A stretch of 64,000 nt of DNA from Closterium sp. Naga37s-1. Lineage: Eukaryota > Streptophyta > Zygnematophyceae > Desmidiales > Closteriaceae. Below, piece after piece: positions 36,401 to 48,314 of this stretch. Each line of letters opens with the position of its first letter. The first letter of the stretch is position 1. Location: the NCBI GenBank assembly GCA_947471745.1, contig CANJKZ010000264.1, forward strand, positions 2,138,501 through 2,202,500, read 5' to 3'. The notes beneath the pieces were generated by a model. It worked only from the letters and a program-made list of their open reading frames with translations, did not search any database and was not told the origin of the DNA. Position numbers and translations under genes: made by a program.

Positions 36401-37296
36401 GATTCATGATAAGGAGGTGCTCGCGATCATCTATGCATATAAGGTGTGGAGGTGCTACCTAGAGGGGGCAGATAGTGTTATATGCACGGACCATTGCTCG
36501 CTTCATTTCCTCAGGTCACAGCCGCAGCTGAGTCGTCGCAAGGCTAGATGGATGGAGTTCATGGAGGGGAGTTTCCACTACAGGATAGAGTACACGCCAG
36601 GCATGCGCAACCCAGCACATCCACTCACTCACCCTAGTTGCCAGCTCGCTAGTCTCACAGTCACTGCCGACCATCCACTCCTCACAGCACTCTTCGAGCA
36701 CGGTTACACAGTAGATCCCGACTTCACACCACAGCCGCTCGCAGGAGCAGAGGTGTAGGGTAGTGTCTACATACGGAAGGGTACCACACGGATTTGGGTT
36801 CCAGCCTACCGCCCTCTTCGATAGCTTCTTCTTTCAGAGGCACACGACATAGTTAGTGCAGGGTAATTTGGAGCAGATAAGATGGCTAAGACGCTTAGTC
36901 GCACGTACTTCTGGCCAGGGCTTGCAGCAGACGTAGAGGATTACATTCACTCGTGCGACACATGTCAGCGTACGAAGTCCTCTCGCCAGCGCAAGGCAAG
37001 ACTTGTGCAGCCGATTCCACCGCCCGACCGCCCTTCGCAGGTAGTCACAACGGATTTCATCATGGCTTTACCGCGCACAGTTAGGGGTCATGATGTCATC
37101 TTCGTGGTAGTGGATAAGTTTTCTCGTGCAGCGCATCTCATCCCCACGCACGGCAAGGTCACAGCAGAGGAAGTCGCGGCGCTGTTCGTAGATAACGTAG
37201 TCCGACTGTACGGGGTTCCATATTCCATCATCTCACCTTCATCCATAATCACGTGAGGAAGCACCTTGAGCTCGCAATTGCACGCATGGCACGCAC

Positions 37297-37426
37297 TGTT
37301 AGAATGTGAACGAATGAATCATTGAACTAGAAAGCAGTTGGGTACAAGTAGCAAACCTAGAAGTATTGTACCCTATAAGAACTACCCCACTACAGCCTAA
37401 AGAGACTATAGCATATAAGTTTGACA
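37297..37426 (-). repeat. 3' LTR of C1 (130 bp)
   Basis: TGTTAGAATGTG...AAGTTTGACA, next to target duplication CGCAC. It contains GGGTAC...GTACCC and TACCCCACTA like the A-family LTR. The bases just inside (CACCCCCATAGG, minus-strand purine tract CCTATGGGGGTG) match the polypurine tract of A, NA1 and NA2. Confidence 0.93.
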
Positions 37427-40400
37427 CACCCCCATAGGCAAAGTGGGGAAGAACAAGAGGTCACAAGACCAGTCAAGAAAGGCAAAGCAAGCTCAAGGTG
37501 GATCACAAAGTCACCACGCAGTCTGAGCACAAGCAAAGGGCCACAAGGCCAGTTCACATGCAGAGTTATATAAAGACAACAAACAATACAGTTATCATAC
37601 CCTAGCAAATGCAAGCATGCAGGTATATATATAAATCACAGTACAAGCAGAGTCAAGAAGTAAGCAAGTGAGGCACAGTAGGTACAAGACCTAACACAGT
37701 ACAGAAACGCTGATGATCACAAGGCTGAAGTGCCTTGGTGAAAACATCAGCAGTGTTGGCCTGAGAGGCCACGTAAGCAAGACGAAGCTGGCCACGCTGC
37801 TGCAACTCTCGAGCAAGGAAGTAGCGTAGAGCAATGTGCTTCGTTCTGTGCTCCAGTCTGTGCTCCTGACACAAGGCAAGCACGGCCTTGTTGTCGACGT
37901 ACAGAACTGGAGGAGAACGAGGCGCCTCTCCCAAGTCGGTCAGCAGGTAGGTGAGCCAGTGTAGCTCCTGTGCAGCCATGGCCCCTGTGTAGATCTCAGC
38001 CTCACAACTGGAGCTGAGAACAGAAGAAGAGCGGGTAGACCGCCAAGAGACAGAACCGGAGCCAAGAATGAAGGTGTAACCCTGTGACGACCGCTGCGTA
38101 GCCAAGTCGTCAACCCAGGAGGCGTCAGCGTGACCAGTGAGGACAACTCGAGCCCGTCCTCCAAGCACGAGCCCCACGCCCGATATACTGCACAAGTAGC
38201 GCAACACCCTCTTCGCAGCATCCCAGTGCACCTTTCGGTGCCTGCCGGGAGCCACGTAGCAAGCCAGAAGGCTGAGAGGGTATGCGAGGTCAGGTCGTGT
38301 GCAAGGCATCAGGTACATGAGGCAGCCCACAAGCTCTGGATACGGGCCACTCGGCTCTACGGACTTGTCCGAAGGTGGAGCTGAGAGCGAGTGACCGGTA
38401 GGCAGAGGAGTGGACTGTGGCGAGGAGTACGTGAAGCCGAAGCGCTGAAGGACCTGCTGCACCATGTGTGACTGAGTCAAGGTAATGGTGCGCTGTGCTC
38501 TGTCCCGGGTGATCCGCAAGCCAAGATAGCTTGTCAGCTCACCCAGGTCTGTGCACGTGTGTCTCTTCTGCAGCTCGGACTTCACGTGGGCGAGTGCCTC
38601 AGTGTCAGCAGTAGCAAAGACAAGGTCGTCTACGTACACGAGAACGTAGAACGGCGGCAGAGTGGTGTCAGTGCGTAAAAACAGAGAAGGGTGAGCAGTG
38701 GAAGGAGCAAAACCAAGAGCAGCAAGAGTCGTCCTCAGTGTGTCGTGCCACTCACGGGGTGCCTGGCGGAGACCGTAGACTGGCCGCCGGAGGCTCCACT
38801 GGGTACCAGCAGGAAACGACCCAGTGAAGCCAGGTGGGCGGCGCAGCCAGATCTCCTCGTGCAGGCTGCCCTGTAGGAAGGTTGTGCTAAAGTCAAGCGA
38901 GTGGAGCTCGTAGTCACGGTGAGCGGCGACGTGCAGCAGTACCCGAAGAGTGGTCATCTTCGGGGTAGGGGAGAAGGTATGGAAGAAGTCAACTCCCTGT
39001 CGCTGACTAAATCCACGTGCAACGTAACGCGCCTTGAAGACAGGCGGAGAACCCGACGGCCGCTTCACCCTGAAGATCCACATGCCACTGACGATGTTCG
39101 CCCCAGGTGGGGGAACCTCGTCGACGTAGGTGCCTGTGGACTTCCAGGATGCCATGTTGGCGTCCATGGCTGCCTGCCACTGAGAGGAGTAGGGACCCTC
39201 TATCGCCTCTGCGTAAGAGCGCGGGGTCGGGATGTCTGGTGCATCCGGGTCTCCCTCAGAGGCAAGCAGCATGGACACGAGATGAGGTACAGCAGCGGCA
39301 AAGCACTCAAACTCCTCCTGTCTGTCCTCAAGAACGTCCGTGCCAAGAGCACACTCACCCTCGATGGACGGAGGACAGACAGACGCAGACGCAGACTCAG
39401 CAACAAGACTAGCGGCGTCGTCTAGGCGACAGGCTGAAGCAAATTCAACAAGCTCAGCAACGAGAGTAGACGCAGCAGTGGACTCAAACAAAGGGTCAGT
39501 GACAGGAGTGGCCAGGAAGCGCGTGGCAGCAGGACTAGCAGCACGAAGGGAGTCAGACTACGTGTCCGGACCGTCAGGAAGAGAGGACGCAGGAGGAGAG
39601 GGCAGAGGGACACGCTGTGGAGCAGTGGAAGGACGCAGTGTCATAGAGTGAGTGCCAGGGACAGGAGGAGGACGCGGAGTACGACGACCAGTACGAGCAG
39701 TGCGAACAGGCGACGCAGAACGAGAAACAGGCGACACAGAACGCGACTCAGGCTCACGACGCTCCGTAAGACCTCTAGTCGGTCCAGAGTAAGGAGAAGG
39801 ACCAGGCAGTGGAGAAGACAGCTGTAACGGCGACTGTGACTGGACAAGCAGTGGACTCAGGAAAGGAGGAGTAGGACCAGGAGAAGGCGGTAGACCAAGA
39901 ACCTGCTGAAGGAGCGGAACGTAGTATGGCCGCAGCCGCGCAGCGCCACCAGAAACAGCAGAGACAACACCAGTACCCTCAGCTCCAGGGTCATCAGTAA
40001 CAACTCCCGCAGCACCAGCAGCGCCAGCACCTACAGCTCCAACTCCTGCAGCACCACCAGCCCCAGCAGCTCCAGTACCTCCAGTACGAGCACCTCCAGG
40101 TTCAGCGGCTCCAGCAGCACCTCCAGCAGCACCAGCACCAGAAGCAGCTCTAGTACCAGCAGCACCTCCAGTAGCTCCAGCACCAGCAGCACCTCCAGTA
40201 GCTCCAGCACCAGCAGCACCCCCAGCAGCTCCAGTAGCACGGCGACAGCGCCGAGCGTACCACTCACGAAGCCGCTGCGGAGAGAGGGGCTCCTGCCGCA
40301 ACGGGACACCCGGAGAACCTCCAGACTCAGCACGCGTAGGCTCAGCACCCCCAGACACAGTACCCCCAGGCTCAGCACCCCCAGGCTCCACACGCTCAGG

Positions 40401-42592
40401 CTCAGCACCCCCAGTCTCCGCACCCGCAGGCTCAGCACCCCCAGACTCCACACGCTCTGGCTCAGCACCCCCAAGCTCCGCACCCCTAGTCCCCACACCC
40501 GTAGGCTCAGCACCCCTAGCAGCACCTGAGTCGACAGCTACCTCGACCGGCTCGGCAGGTTCTACCTGAGACACACCTGAGGGGGTAGTACCCTGAGGGG
40601 GGAGGGGGTCTACCGGGGGAGTACCTGGTGATAGGAAGAGTGGCGGGGGGGGGAGAGAGGCAGTGCGGTAGGGAAAGAGACGGTAGTAAGACACCGACTC
40701 GTCAAACATGACGTCCTGAGAGGACAGAACACGACACGAGGTGGGGTGGTAGAACTGCCACCCGGGTGCGTCAGGGGGGAAGCCAAGGAAGACGCAGGGA
40801 ACGGCAGGGGAGGACAGCTTGTCCGCTGAAGTATCGCGGACAAAATCTCGAGATCCCCAGACACGGAACGCGGACGCATCGCCAACCTTCCCCGTCCACC
40901 TCAGAGTAGGTGTGGTCTCCGGCAAGGAGACACGAGGCTGAAGGTTGATCTGATGCGCAGCGTACTGAACCGCGAACGGCCACAGAAAATGGGGAGCAGC
41001 CGCATGGATCATGGACGTACGAGTGACGTCCATGACCATGCCAATGCGGCACTCAGCAATCACATTTTGCTGTGGGGAGGCCGGAAGTGTGAACGTCTGG
41101 CGGATGCCCTCCGCACGACAGAAGGCTCTCAGGAGGTCGGAGGAAAACTCACCACCTCTGTCCGAGTGCAGACGCAGAACAGGAAGGTCCGAGCCGAAAC
41201 GCTCGCTGAGCTGGTGACGAGCACCGCGGATCCAGTCGATCAACACCTCAGGGACCTCACCCTTGCTGCGCAAGGGGAAGACTGTGGTGTAACGCGAGTA
41301 GTCGTCAACGACCAGCAGGAAGTAACGCTCGTGAACCTGTCCACGGACGCGGGCTGGGCCCCACACGTCCATGTGAAGAGTCTGCAGAGGAGCCTCTGTC
41401 GGAGGGAACGTGGAGGAGTGAGGAGCGGCGCGCTGCCGGCCCTCAACACAAGGAACACAGGTAGGGGCAGGCCCCGGAGGAAGGGGAGGGAGGGACCGGG
41501 GTAGACCCGAGACAAGGGTACGGGAGGCCATACCTCGAAGACGAGGCAAGGAGGGGTGACCAAGGCGGTGGTGCCAAAGGAGAGTCTCGTGCGACAGAGG
41601 ACGACACGAGCAGGGGGCAGACGCAGGACTAGACCTAGACGCGGCAGCAAACACCTGACTAGACGCGGCTACCCGACCAGACGCAGAGACCGGAGGAGAC
41701 GCAGTAGTCAGTGTGTACAGACTCGACCCTGGCCGACGGGTGAACGTGGCCAGGTGGCGGCCCGTCCGAGAGCAAGTGCAGTGGGTCACACGCTGACCTC
41801 CAGGGGCGAACTGGTCAACCCACGCGTCCTGGAGGTCAGCTCTACTCACTAGGTTCGTAGAGAACGAGGGGAGGTGGAGTCCCGACAGCAAGCCCGACGG
41901 GGCCGCAGGACACGGTAGAACCGTGGAAGAGTGCGCAAGGAGTGGGCCCCCAGAGGGGTCAGCCAAGGAGACTGCGACAGGCCGACTGAGCGGCGTGAGT
42001 GTGGTGCTGTCGCAAAAGAAAGAGCGCGAAGCACCAGAGTCAAGTGTGAAAGTGTGCAAGGCCTCAGTAGGTGCAGTACCAGAGAGAGCAGACTCACCAG
42101 CACCTGGAGCAGCAGACGCCCTAGTACCTAGAGCACCAGCCTCAATGCCCGGGTCGGGCGGGACACTCAGGTAACAGTAACCCTCAGCACTATCAGTCAA
42201 AGCATACATGGCAGCAAGGATAGCATCGAAATCAAGATCAAAGATAGGCACATTCTGCCTAAGCAGATCACCCCAGCGAGGGAGCTCAACAGCGTCAGGA
42301 AACTGGGCACGCCAGGCGTCAGTCAAGCGACCGAAGCGGCGCTGCGTAGTGTGTGGCAGCCCACACGCCTCCCCACGACGACTGCCAGTGCGAAGAACGT
42401 AAGTGCAGGGACCAGCACTCCCAGACGTCCCATGCCCAGCGTACCACTCACGAAGCTGCTGGGCAGACGGGGTCTCACGCGAAGGCGGCTGCAGCTGGCG
42501 CTGGCTACCACCAAAGCCTCCACGCTGCGTGGCTGCACCTCGACCAGCACCACCTCCGCCGCCACCACCACCACCGCTGCCGCTGCCTCCAC

Positions 42593-43610
42593 TGTTATAG
42601 TCTGCAGTCCACTTAGGGGTCGCGGATGCCCATGAAACCGCCTAAGCAGAATCTGACGTCTTCAAACCGCCTCTGTTCAAAACGCCGTCACGATCAGCTC
42701 CGAGAACATACAAGGCTGAAACTTGGACAGCGGTTAGCCTTAGGTGTCTGCTTTCCAACGGTATATTACTTGCTATTATCAGAGGTGTGTGCACTACGCA
42801 GTGAACGAAAACGTAAGCTCGGCTGAAAAAACGTGTATTCTCATTGATGCAAGGAAGAGGTGAGTACAACATTGCCTAGGGGACTCATAAGGGGTTGGGT
42901 CATCCTGGGAACTCAGAGAAGGTTGAGTCCTAGGGGAGAAAGGCTAGAGAAGAATGGGAAACGTCCTAGCTAGGTCAGCAAAGCCAACCACACTTGGATG
43001 TTCAGAGCTGTACTCAAGGCTACCAATAGTGAGTCAAGCCAACATGAGTCAGCTTGTCTTCCCACTTGCACCCTCTTGCAAGTTGCTTCCAAGAAGACCA
43101 CACTTCTCAAAAGGAGGGTTGTAGAGTCCCACTTGACCACCTGTACTTCTTGTCTCATTCTCTGTCCCTGCACCATTGGCATGACAACAATGAAAGGGTG
43201 GCAAGGGAAATGCTGCCAACAGTGCACCATGACTACGGAACAGTGAATTTCGGCAGCTGTCACGCAATGCTCAGATGTTGGATCGTTCTGAAACTTGGTG
43301 ACCACTTGCACAGCGGGGCAAAGGACTTCCAGACCGAATTTCAGACCAATCAGATCTCGGTAGACGAGTCAGCAGCCGAAATGGTGAACTCGGGTGTTAC
43401 CAAAAAGGAGTAACACACACTTCCGGGATGCCATAAGTCTTGAAACATAAAATGTTGTTATGCCTTGGTAACTGCTTCAAAAACTCTGAGACTTTGAGGG
43501 TTTGAAGAAAACGTGTTGAACAACCTCCCCACAAAATTCCAGAAGCTGAGCAGGCTTGTAGGCCGAATGGGAGTGCGATGACCGTGCCACTGTAATGTGT
43601 TGGCACAACA
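42593..43610 (-). repeat. 3' LTR of C2 (1018 bp)
   Basis: TGTTATAGTCTGCAG...TTGGCACAACA; matches the repeat at 48315-49332 at a constant offset of 5722 with no difference noticed. Several short open frames inside both copies are LTR sequence, not genes. Confidence 0.95.
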
Positions 43611-43667
43611 AACTCCCCCTCATCGTGCTCTCATTCATCCCTTAGCTGCTCCCTGAAGCTGCCTCCC

Positions 43668-46600
43668 CTAGTTGAAGGACATGCCACACAAGGTGGCGCA
43701 GGTCCAATGCTGATGCTCTGCAAGCTGCTTCGTCAAAAAATCTGCAGGTTGCTTGGTAGTGTTGATGTAGTGCAAGGAGACCGTGCCCTTCTTCACCTCC
43801 TTCCTCACCCAATGCCATTTGATATGCATGTGCTTGTTCAGCCCATGGAGCACAGCATTGCGAGCCATTGCAATTGCTCCTTGGCTGTCACGAAACACAG
43901 GTGTAGGACCCTCTTGCTCCTGCCCCAACTCCTCAAGCAACCTCCTCATCCAAACCACCTCCTTCACCCCATGAAACAACGCCATGTACTCGCTCTCCGT
44001 TGATGAGTGAGCTATCTCCCCTTGCTTCTTAGACTTCCAGCTCACTGGAATCCCTCCAACACAGCATACATAGCCACCGTGGGATGTTGCATCACTGATG
44101 TCACTTGCCCAGGTAGCATCGGTGAAGCACGAGAGGTACAAGTGTCCACGCCTTGCAGGTGCACCGGTCTTCGTGCTCACCTCCTCCACTCCCTTTTGCT
44201 TCAGCTGCCCATGCACTGAATATTGCAGCCCCACCCTTGAGGTTGCCATGCAGTACCTCACCAGCCTCTCTGCTGCATCAAGGTGCTCTTGAAGGGGCCT
44301 AGACACCACACGAGCCAGCTGCGAAACCACGAATGAAATATCGGGGCGAGTGTTGACCGAAGCATACATCAAGCTCCCCACCATTGACTGGAACCGACGC
44401 TGCAACTCGGGCTCCAACACCTCACCCTCCTCTTCATCAAGGTGTAGCTGAAATCCTGAGGGTAGTGGAGTCTTTACACTCCTCCCTTCCTCCAGCCCAT
44501 ACCTCTCCCCCATGGCTGCAAGGTACTTGTGTTGGTGAAGCCTCAACCATCCCTTCACCTCGTCCCGCTCCACGTGAAGACCAAGGTAATACCCCACTGG
44601 TCCAAGGGCCTTGCATTGAAAGGTCTCCTTCAGCTTCCCTTGCACCTCCTTGATCCTCTCCAGGGATGGAGAGAAGAGGAGAATGTCATCGACGTAGACA
44701 AGGAGAAACACTTTCTCCTCATCCCCCTCGGTTATGAAGAGACTCTCGTCGCACCCGCTAACTTTGAAGCCAAGAGCCTCCAACGCCTCCACCAGCCTTG
44801 CATACCAGCACCTTGGAGCTTGTTTGAGGCCATAGATGGCCTTGTTGAGCCTGCAAACACGTCCGCTCCCATCGTCGTACCCCTCTGGCTGCTTCATGTA
44901 AATCTCCTCATCTACCACGCCATAGAGGAAAGCCGTCTTCACATCCATTTGCTCCACCTTCCAACCACAAACGGCAGCTGCTGCCAGCAACACCCGGAGC
45001 GTAGGAGCCTTGGCAACAGGAGCAAACACCTCCTTAAAGTCAACCCCCTCCCTCTGCTGGAAACCCTTGATCACAAGTCTTGTTTTGCGCCTCTCCAACT
45101 TCCCCTCCGCATCGGTCTTCACACGTAATATCCACGTGCAATCCAATGCCTTTCTTCCCGGGGGCAGATTGGTGAGGGTCCACGTTCCATTCTCCATGAG
45201 GCTCTTAAACTCATCTTCCCTTGAAGCCAACCAAGCCTCTTGATCATCTCCAGCAAGTGCTTCCTCCATCGAAGCCGGTTCATTAGGTAAGTTGACACCG
45301 AAGCAACAAATCTGCTCCATCTCTCCCTCGGCTCCCTTCTCCTCATCATCGTCCTCCTCCTGGACCAGCAATGCCTTGGGACCCCCAAGCCTTTCATACT
45401 TGAGGAAATCCCTTGGGTGAGCAGCTCTTTTGGGCCTCTCCTTGGCTGCACTCTCCTTAGCTCCACCACGGACAGCACCACGCTTCCCTTGGGTTGTCCG
45501 CCTTGGTGGAAGAGTAGGGGATGGTGTAGGCTGCTGCACCTCCTCCTCGGCATCACCTCTCTCAGCTACAGGGGCCTTCTGTTGCTGCAACACTCCCTCC
45601 ACCTCTGCTGCCTCCCCTTCAGCACCTCCCAAGTCATGTGACACCTCCGTTACCTCTGAAGACGAAGACAACTCGATGGGAATGAAGAGTGGGTCATTCG
45701 TTCCCACCTCTATTCCGAGCGGAATGGTGACCTTGCTCCTCCCTCGCTCCAACCACTCCTTGAACATGAGCCCCTCCATGAACTTGGCATCTCTGGTGGT
45801 GAAGATGGTGTTGGCTATTGGGTCCCACATGAGCCACCCCTTGCTCCCTTGTGCAAGTCCCAAATGAACAGCCCACACCGCCGCCGCTTGAAGCTTGTCA
45901 CGCTTTTCCTTAGGGACGTGCACGAGTCCCATGCACCCAAAGACTCGAAGCATATCCACCAGAGGCTTCTTGCCCCTCCATTTCTCCATAGGGACCCAAT
46001 GCTGCCCTCCCACATGAGTCAATACTCGGTTCTTGATGACGGTGGCATGGCGAATAGCGAGGGGCCAGAACCGTAAGGGTAGACCCGAGTCTACCAACAT
46101 CGTTCTCCCGCCCTCCAAGATGGTCCGGTTCGCTCTCTCTGCCACGCCATTGGATTGAGGGGTGTAGGCCGTGGTGAGCTGCTGCTTGATGCCATGCCGC
46201 TTCAGCCAGCTCCGGAACTCCGCTCCCAAGAACTCCCCACCACGGTCACTACGTATCGCCTTCACCCGCTTGCCGCTCTCTCGCTCCACCATGGGCAGCC
46301 ACTCTTCAATGATGACCCTTGCAGCATCACTCTTCTTTGCAAGTGGAAAGGACCAGGTGAGCCTTGTGTTGTCATCCACCATGGTCATAGAATACAGGGC
46401 CCCACCATCTCCCTTCACCTTCATGGGTCCCACGAGATCCACATGCACGAGCTCCACCGGGTCACTCGACTCCCCCTCCACCGAATGGAAGGGAAACCGT
46501 GAAAACTTGCTGGTCAAGCAAGTCTCACAAGATCCCACCTCCTTGGGCTCCCCCTTTATCCTCAGCCCCTTGACTCTTTCCTCCTTAAACAGCTGCTGCA

Positions 46601-48275
46601 ACTGAGGTAGCGCCACGTGGCCAAAGCGATGGTGTGCGGTGAGCCAATCCGTCTCACCCGTGCTAGGAGTTACACTTGGAAGCGCAGCCCCTCCATGCCC
46701 AAGGAGCCCACCATCACTGTCATCACCACCCCCTCCATTGTCCACGTGGTTAACACGCCCTCCTCTCACATCTCCAGCAGCCAAGCGCGCAGCCGCCTCC
46801 TTCCATGGCAGCACCGGTATCTCCCACATGGACCGGTGCATGTCCTTGCCGCCTCGGAGGTCCCACAATACGCGCCCATCCAGAGTTGCCTTGAAAACCT
46901 TTGTGCCCATCATCTCCATCTTCATCCCTGCCTCACTCAATGCCTTGGTAGAGAGAAGGTTGGCACATAGTCCAGGGACAAGAAGAACACGCTTCAGCCC
47001 CACAAGCCTCCCATCCGCACCCATAAACATGGCTCTCCCCTCGCCACGCACGGGTACAACTTGGCCGGTGGCTGAAACAACGGTGGCTGCCTTTGATGGC
47101 CTGACTTCATCCAGCAGATCCTCTCGGTTGGTCATGGTCATGAAGGCTCCTGTGTCGATGACCCAATGGGAGGAACGGTGAAGAGCAACCTTGCTGGCCG
47201 GTACAACCATGTCCTCGGAGCATGCCTCTCCTACATGGTAGAACATGCCGCCATGTCCGCCGGCACCTCCATCGCCCTCCTCACTGCCCATGCCTTCTCC
47301 CATAGCTCCATGAACACCCTTAGAGCCTTCAATTGATGGCTGACCAGGCCTCCAACCATCAGGTAGCTTGCGGCACTTAAACCATGGGTGACCTTCCACA
47401 TGGCAATACCAACACTTGCCGCCACACCGCTTGCCTCCCTTGTTGCTACGCTTCCCTCCCGAATACTGCTCCCCTCCAGAGCCTTCCTTGGCCTTGCCTT
47501 TCTTGCTGCCACGTCCCTTGAAGCCTTTCATGCCGTAGGCAGAGCCTCCACCTTCACCGGCAGCGGCAGTCAGCTCCTTCCTCCGAAACTCCTCTTGAAG
47601 GACTTGAGCACGGATCCACTCAAGGGACCATGAGTCCTTCATGCCATTGAGGTTGACCACCAAAGGGCCCCACGACTCCGGCAGCAGGGAGAGAGCCTTG
47701 TAGCACTTGATCTTCTCAGGGTAGTCCACACCAGCAGCTGAGAGCTTCACATAGAGGTCCCGGAGTTGATCAAACGCTCCTTGCATGGCATCACCCTCGT
47801 TGATCTTCACCGCATGGAGTTGTCGTTCGAGCACCACCACCATCGCTTCGCTGCTGGGGGCATGGACATCCTTCAATATTTTCCATGCCTTGGGACCACA
47901 CTGGATATCCTTGATGAGATGCTTGACATGGTGCAGCTGGTTGGATGAGAGACATTGAGAGAGAAGGAAGAATCCATCCTTGGATCGGCGATCCCATTCC
48001 TTGGTCGCTCCTTCGCTCGCAGGCCTCTTCAATTCTCCATCCATCACTTCAAGCAGCCCGTAATGGTTAAATAGGAGCTCCATCCTGAAGCTCCATGATG
48101 CCCAATCCTCCCCAGAGAACTTCTCTAGGTTGAATGCCTTCACATCATCCTTGGCAAGTGTTGAAACGGATGCTATTGGTGAAGATCCGCCTGCAACGCC
48201 TCTTCCTGCTTCCCCAGCGCCTCTCACGCCACCACTGCCATTAGGACCAGCTGGAGCAGAACCTTCAGCCTCCAT
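43668..48275 (-). CDS. Ty1/copia gag-pol polyprotein of C2 (1535 aa, whole)
   Basis: Single open frame of 1535 residues with the full copia order. Gag occupies about residues 1-250, followed by a basic Gly/Lys stretch and a CCHC knuckle (CWYCHVEGHPWFKC, near 290). The aspartic protease has VIDTGAFMTM near 370. The GAG pre-integrase zinc region (HHRFGHVALPQL...CETC) is at about 550-600, and the integrase core (DLVGPMKVKG, SDRGGEFLGAEF, NGVAERANRTILEG) at about 620-740. An acidic/Gln/Pro linker spans about 880-990. Reverse transcriptase is at about 1070-1310 (MDVKTAFLYG, LLVYVDDILLFS) and RNase H at about 1400-1530 (CFTDATWASD, HSSTESEYMA, QPADFLTKQL). These enzymes copy the element RNA into DNA and insert it into the genome. 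The start is the first ATG after the primer site. Copia elements are known to make gag and pol from one frame, as here. Confidence 0.95.
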   Translation of the reverse strand: MEAEGSAPAGPNGSGGVRGAGEAGRGVAGGSSPIASVSTLAKDDVKAFNLEKFSGEDWASWSFRMELLFNHYGLLEVMDGELKRPASEGATKEWDRRSKDGFFLLSQCLSSNQLHHVKHLIKDIQCGPKAWKILKDVHAPSSEAMVVVLERQLHAVKINEGDAMQGAFDQLRDLYVKLSAAGVDYPEKIKCYKALSLLPESWGPLVVNLNGMKDSWSLEWIRAQVLQEEFRRKELTAAAGEGGGSAYGMKGFKGRGSKKGKAKEGSGGEQYSGGKRSNKGGKRCGGKCWYCHVEGHPWFKCRKLPDGWRPGQPSIEGSKGVHGAMGEGMGSEEGDGGAGGHGGMFYHVGEACSEDMVVPASKVALHRSSHWVIDTGAFMTMTNREDLLDEVRPSKAATVVSATGQVVPVRGEGRAMFMGADGRLVGLKRVLLVPGLCANLLSTKALSEAGMKMEMMGTKVFKATLDGRVLWDLRGGKDMHRSMWEIPVLPWKEAAARLAAGDVRGGRVNHVDNGGGGDDSDGGLLGHGGAALPSVTPSTGETDWLTAHHRFGHVALPQLQQLFKEERVKGLRIKGEPKEVGSCETCLTSKFSRFPFHSVEGESSDPVELVHVDLVGPMKVKGDGGALYSMTMVDDNTRLTWSFPLAKKSDAARVIIEEWLPMVERESGKRVKAIRSDRGGEFLGAEFRSWLKRHGIKQQLTTAYTPQSNGVAERANRTILEGGRTMLVDSGLPLRFWPLAIRHATVIKNRVLTHVGGQHWVPMEKWRGKKPLVDMLRVFGCMGLVHVPKEKRDKLQAAAVWAVHLGLAQGSKGWLMWDPIANTIFTTRDAKFMEGLMFKEWLERGRSKVTIPLGIEVGTNDPLFIPIELSSSSEVTEVSHDLGGAEGEAAEVEGVLQQQKAPVAERGDAEEEVQQPTPSPTLPPRRTTQGKRGAVRGGAKESAAKERPKRAAHPRDFLKYERLGGPKALLVQEEDDDEEKGAEGEMEQICCFGVNLPNEPASMEEALAGDDQEAWLASREDEFKSLMENGTWTLTNLPPGRKALDCTWILRVKTDAEGKLERRKTRLVIKGFQQREGVDFKEVFAPVAKAPTLRVLLAAAAVCGWKVEQMDVKTAFLYGVVDEEIYMKQPEGYDDGSGRVCRLNKAIYGLKQAPRCWYARLVEALEALGFKVSGCDESLFITEGDEEKVFLLVYVDDILLFSPSLERIKEVQGKLKETFQCKALGPVGYYLGLHVERDEVKGWLRLHQHKYLAAMGERYGLEEGRSVKTPLPSGFQLHLDEEEGEVLEPELQRRFQSMVGSLMYASVNTRPDISFVVSQLARVVSRPLQEHLDAAERLVRYCMATSRVGLQYSVHGQLKQKGVEEVSTKTGAPARRGHLYLSCFTDATWASDISDATSHGGYVCCVGGIPVSWKSKKQGEIAHSSTESEYMALFHGVKEVVWMRRLLEELGQEQEGPTPVFRDSQGAIAMARNAVLHGLNKHMHIKWHWVRKEVKKGTVSLHYINTTKQPADFLTKQLAEHQHWTCATLCGMSFN

Positions 48276-48300
48276 ATTGACCCAGGAACAGAGAAGAACC

Positions 48301-48312
48301 GCTCTGATACCA
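48301..48312 (-). promoter_or_regulatory. Primer-binding site of C2
   Basis: The minus strand reads TGGTATCAGAGC two bases inside the 5' LTR, the standard initiator-Met-tRNA primer site of plant copia elements. Confidence 0.92.
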
Positions 48313-48314
48313 CT

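Noticed and set aside
43054-43413. 119-residue open frame, found again at 48776-49135
   Set aside because: Both lie wholly within the two LTRs of C2 and have no protein-like features.
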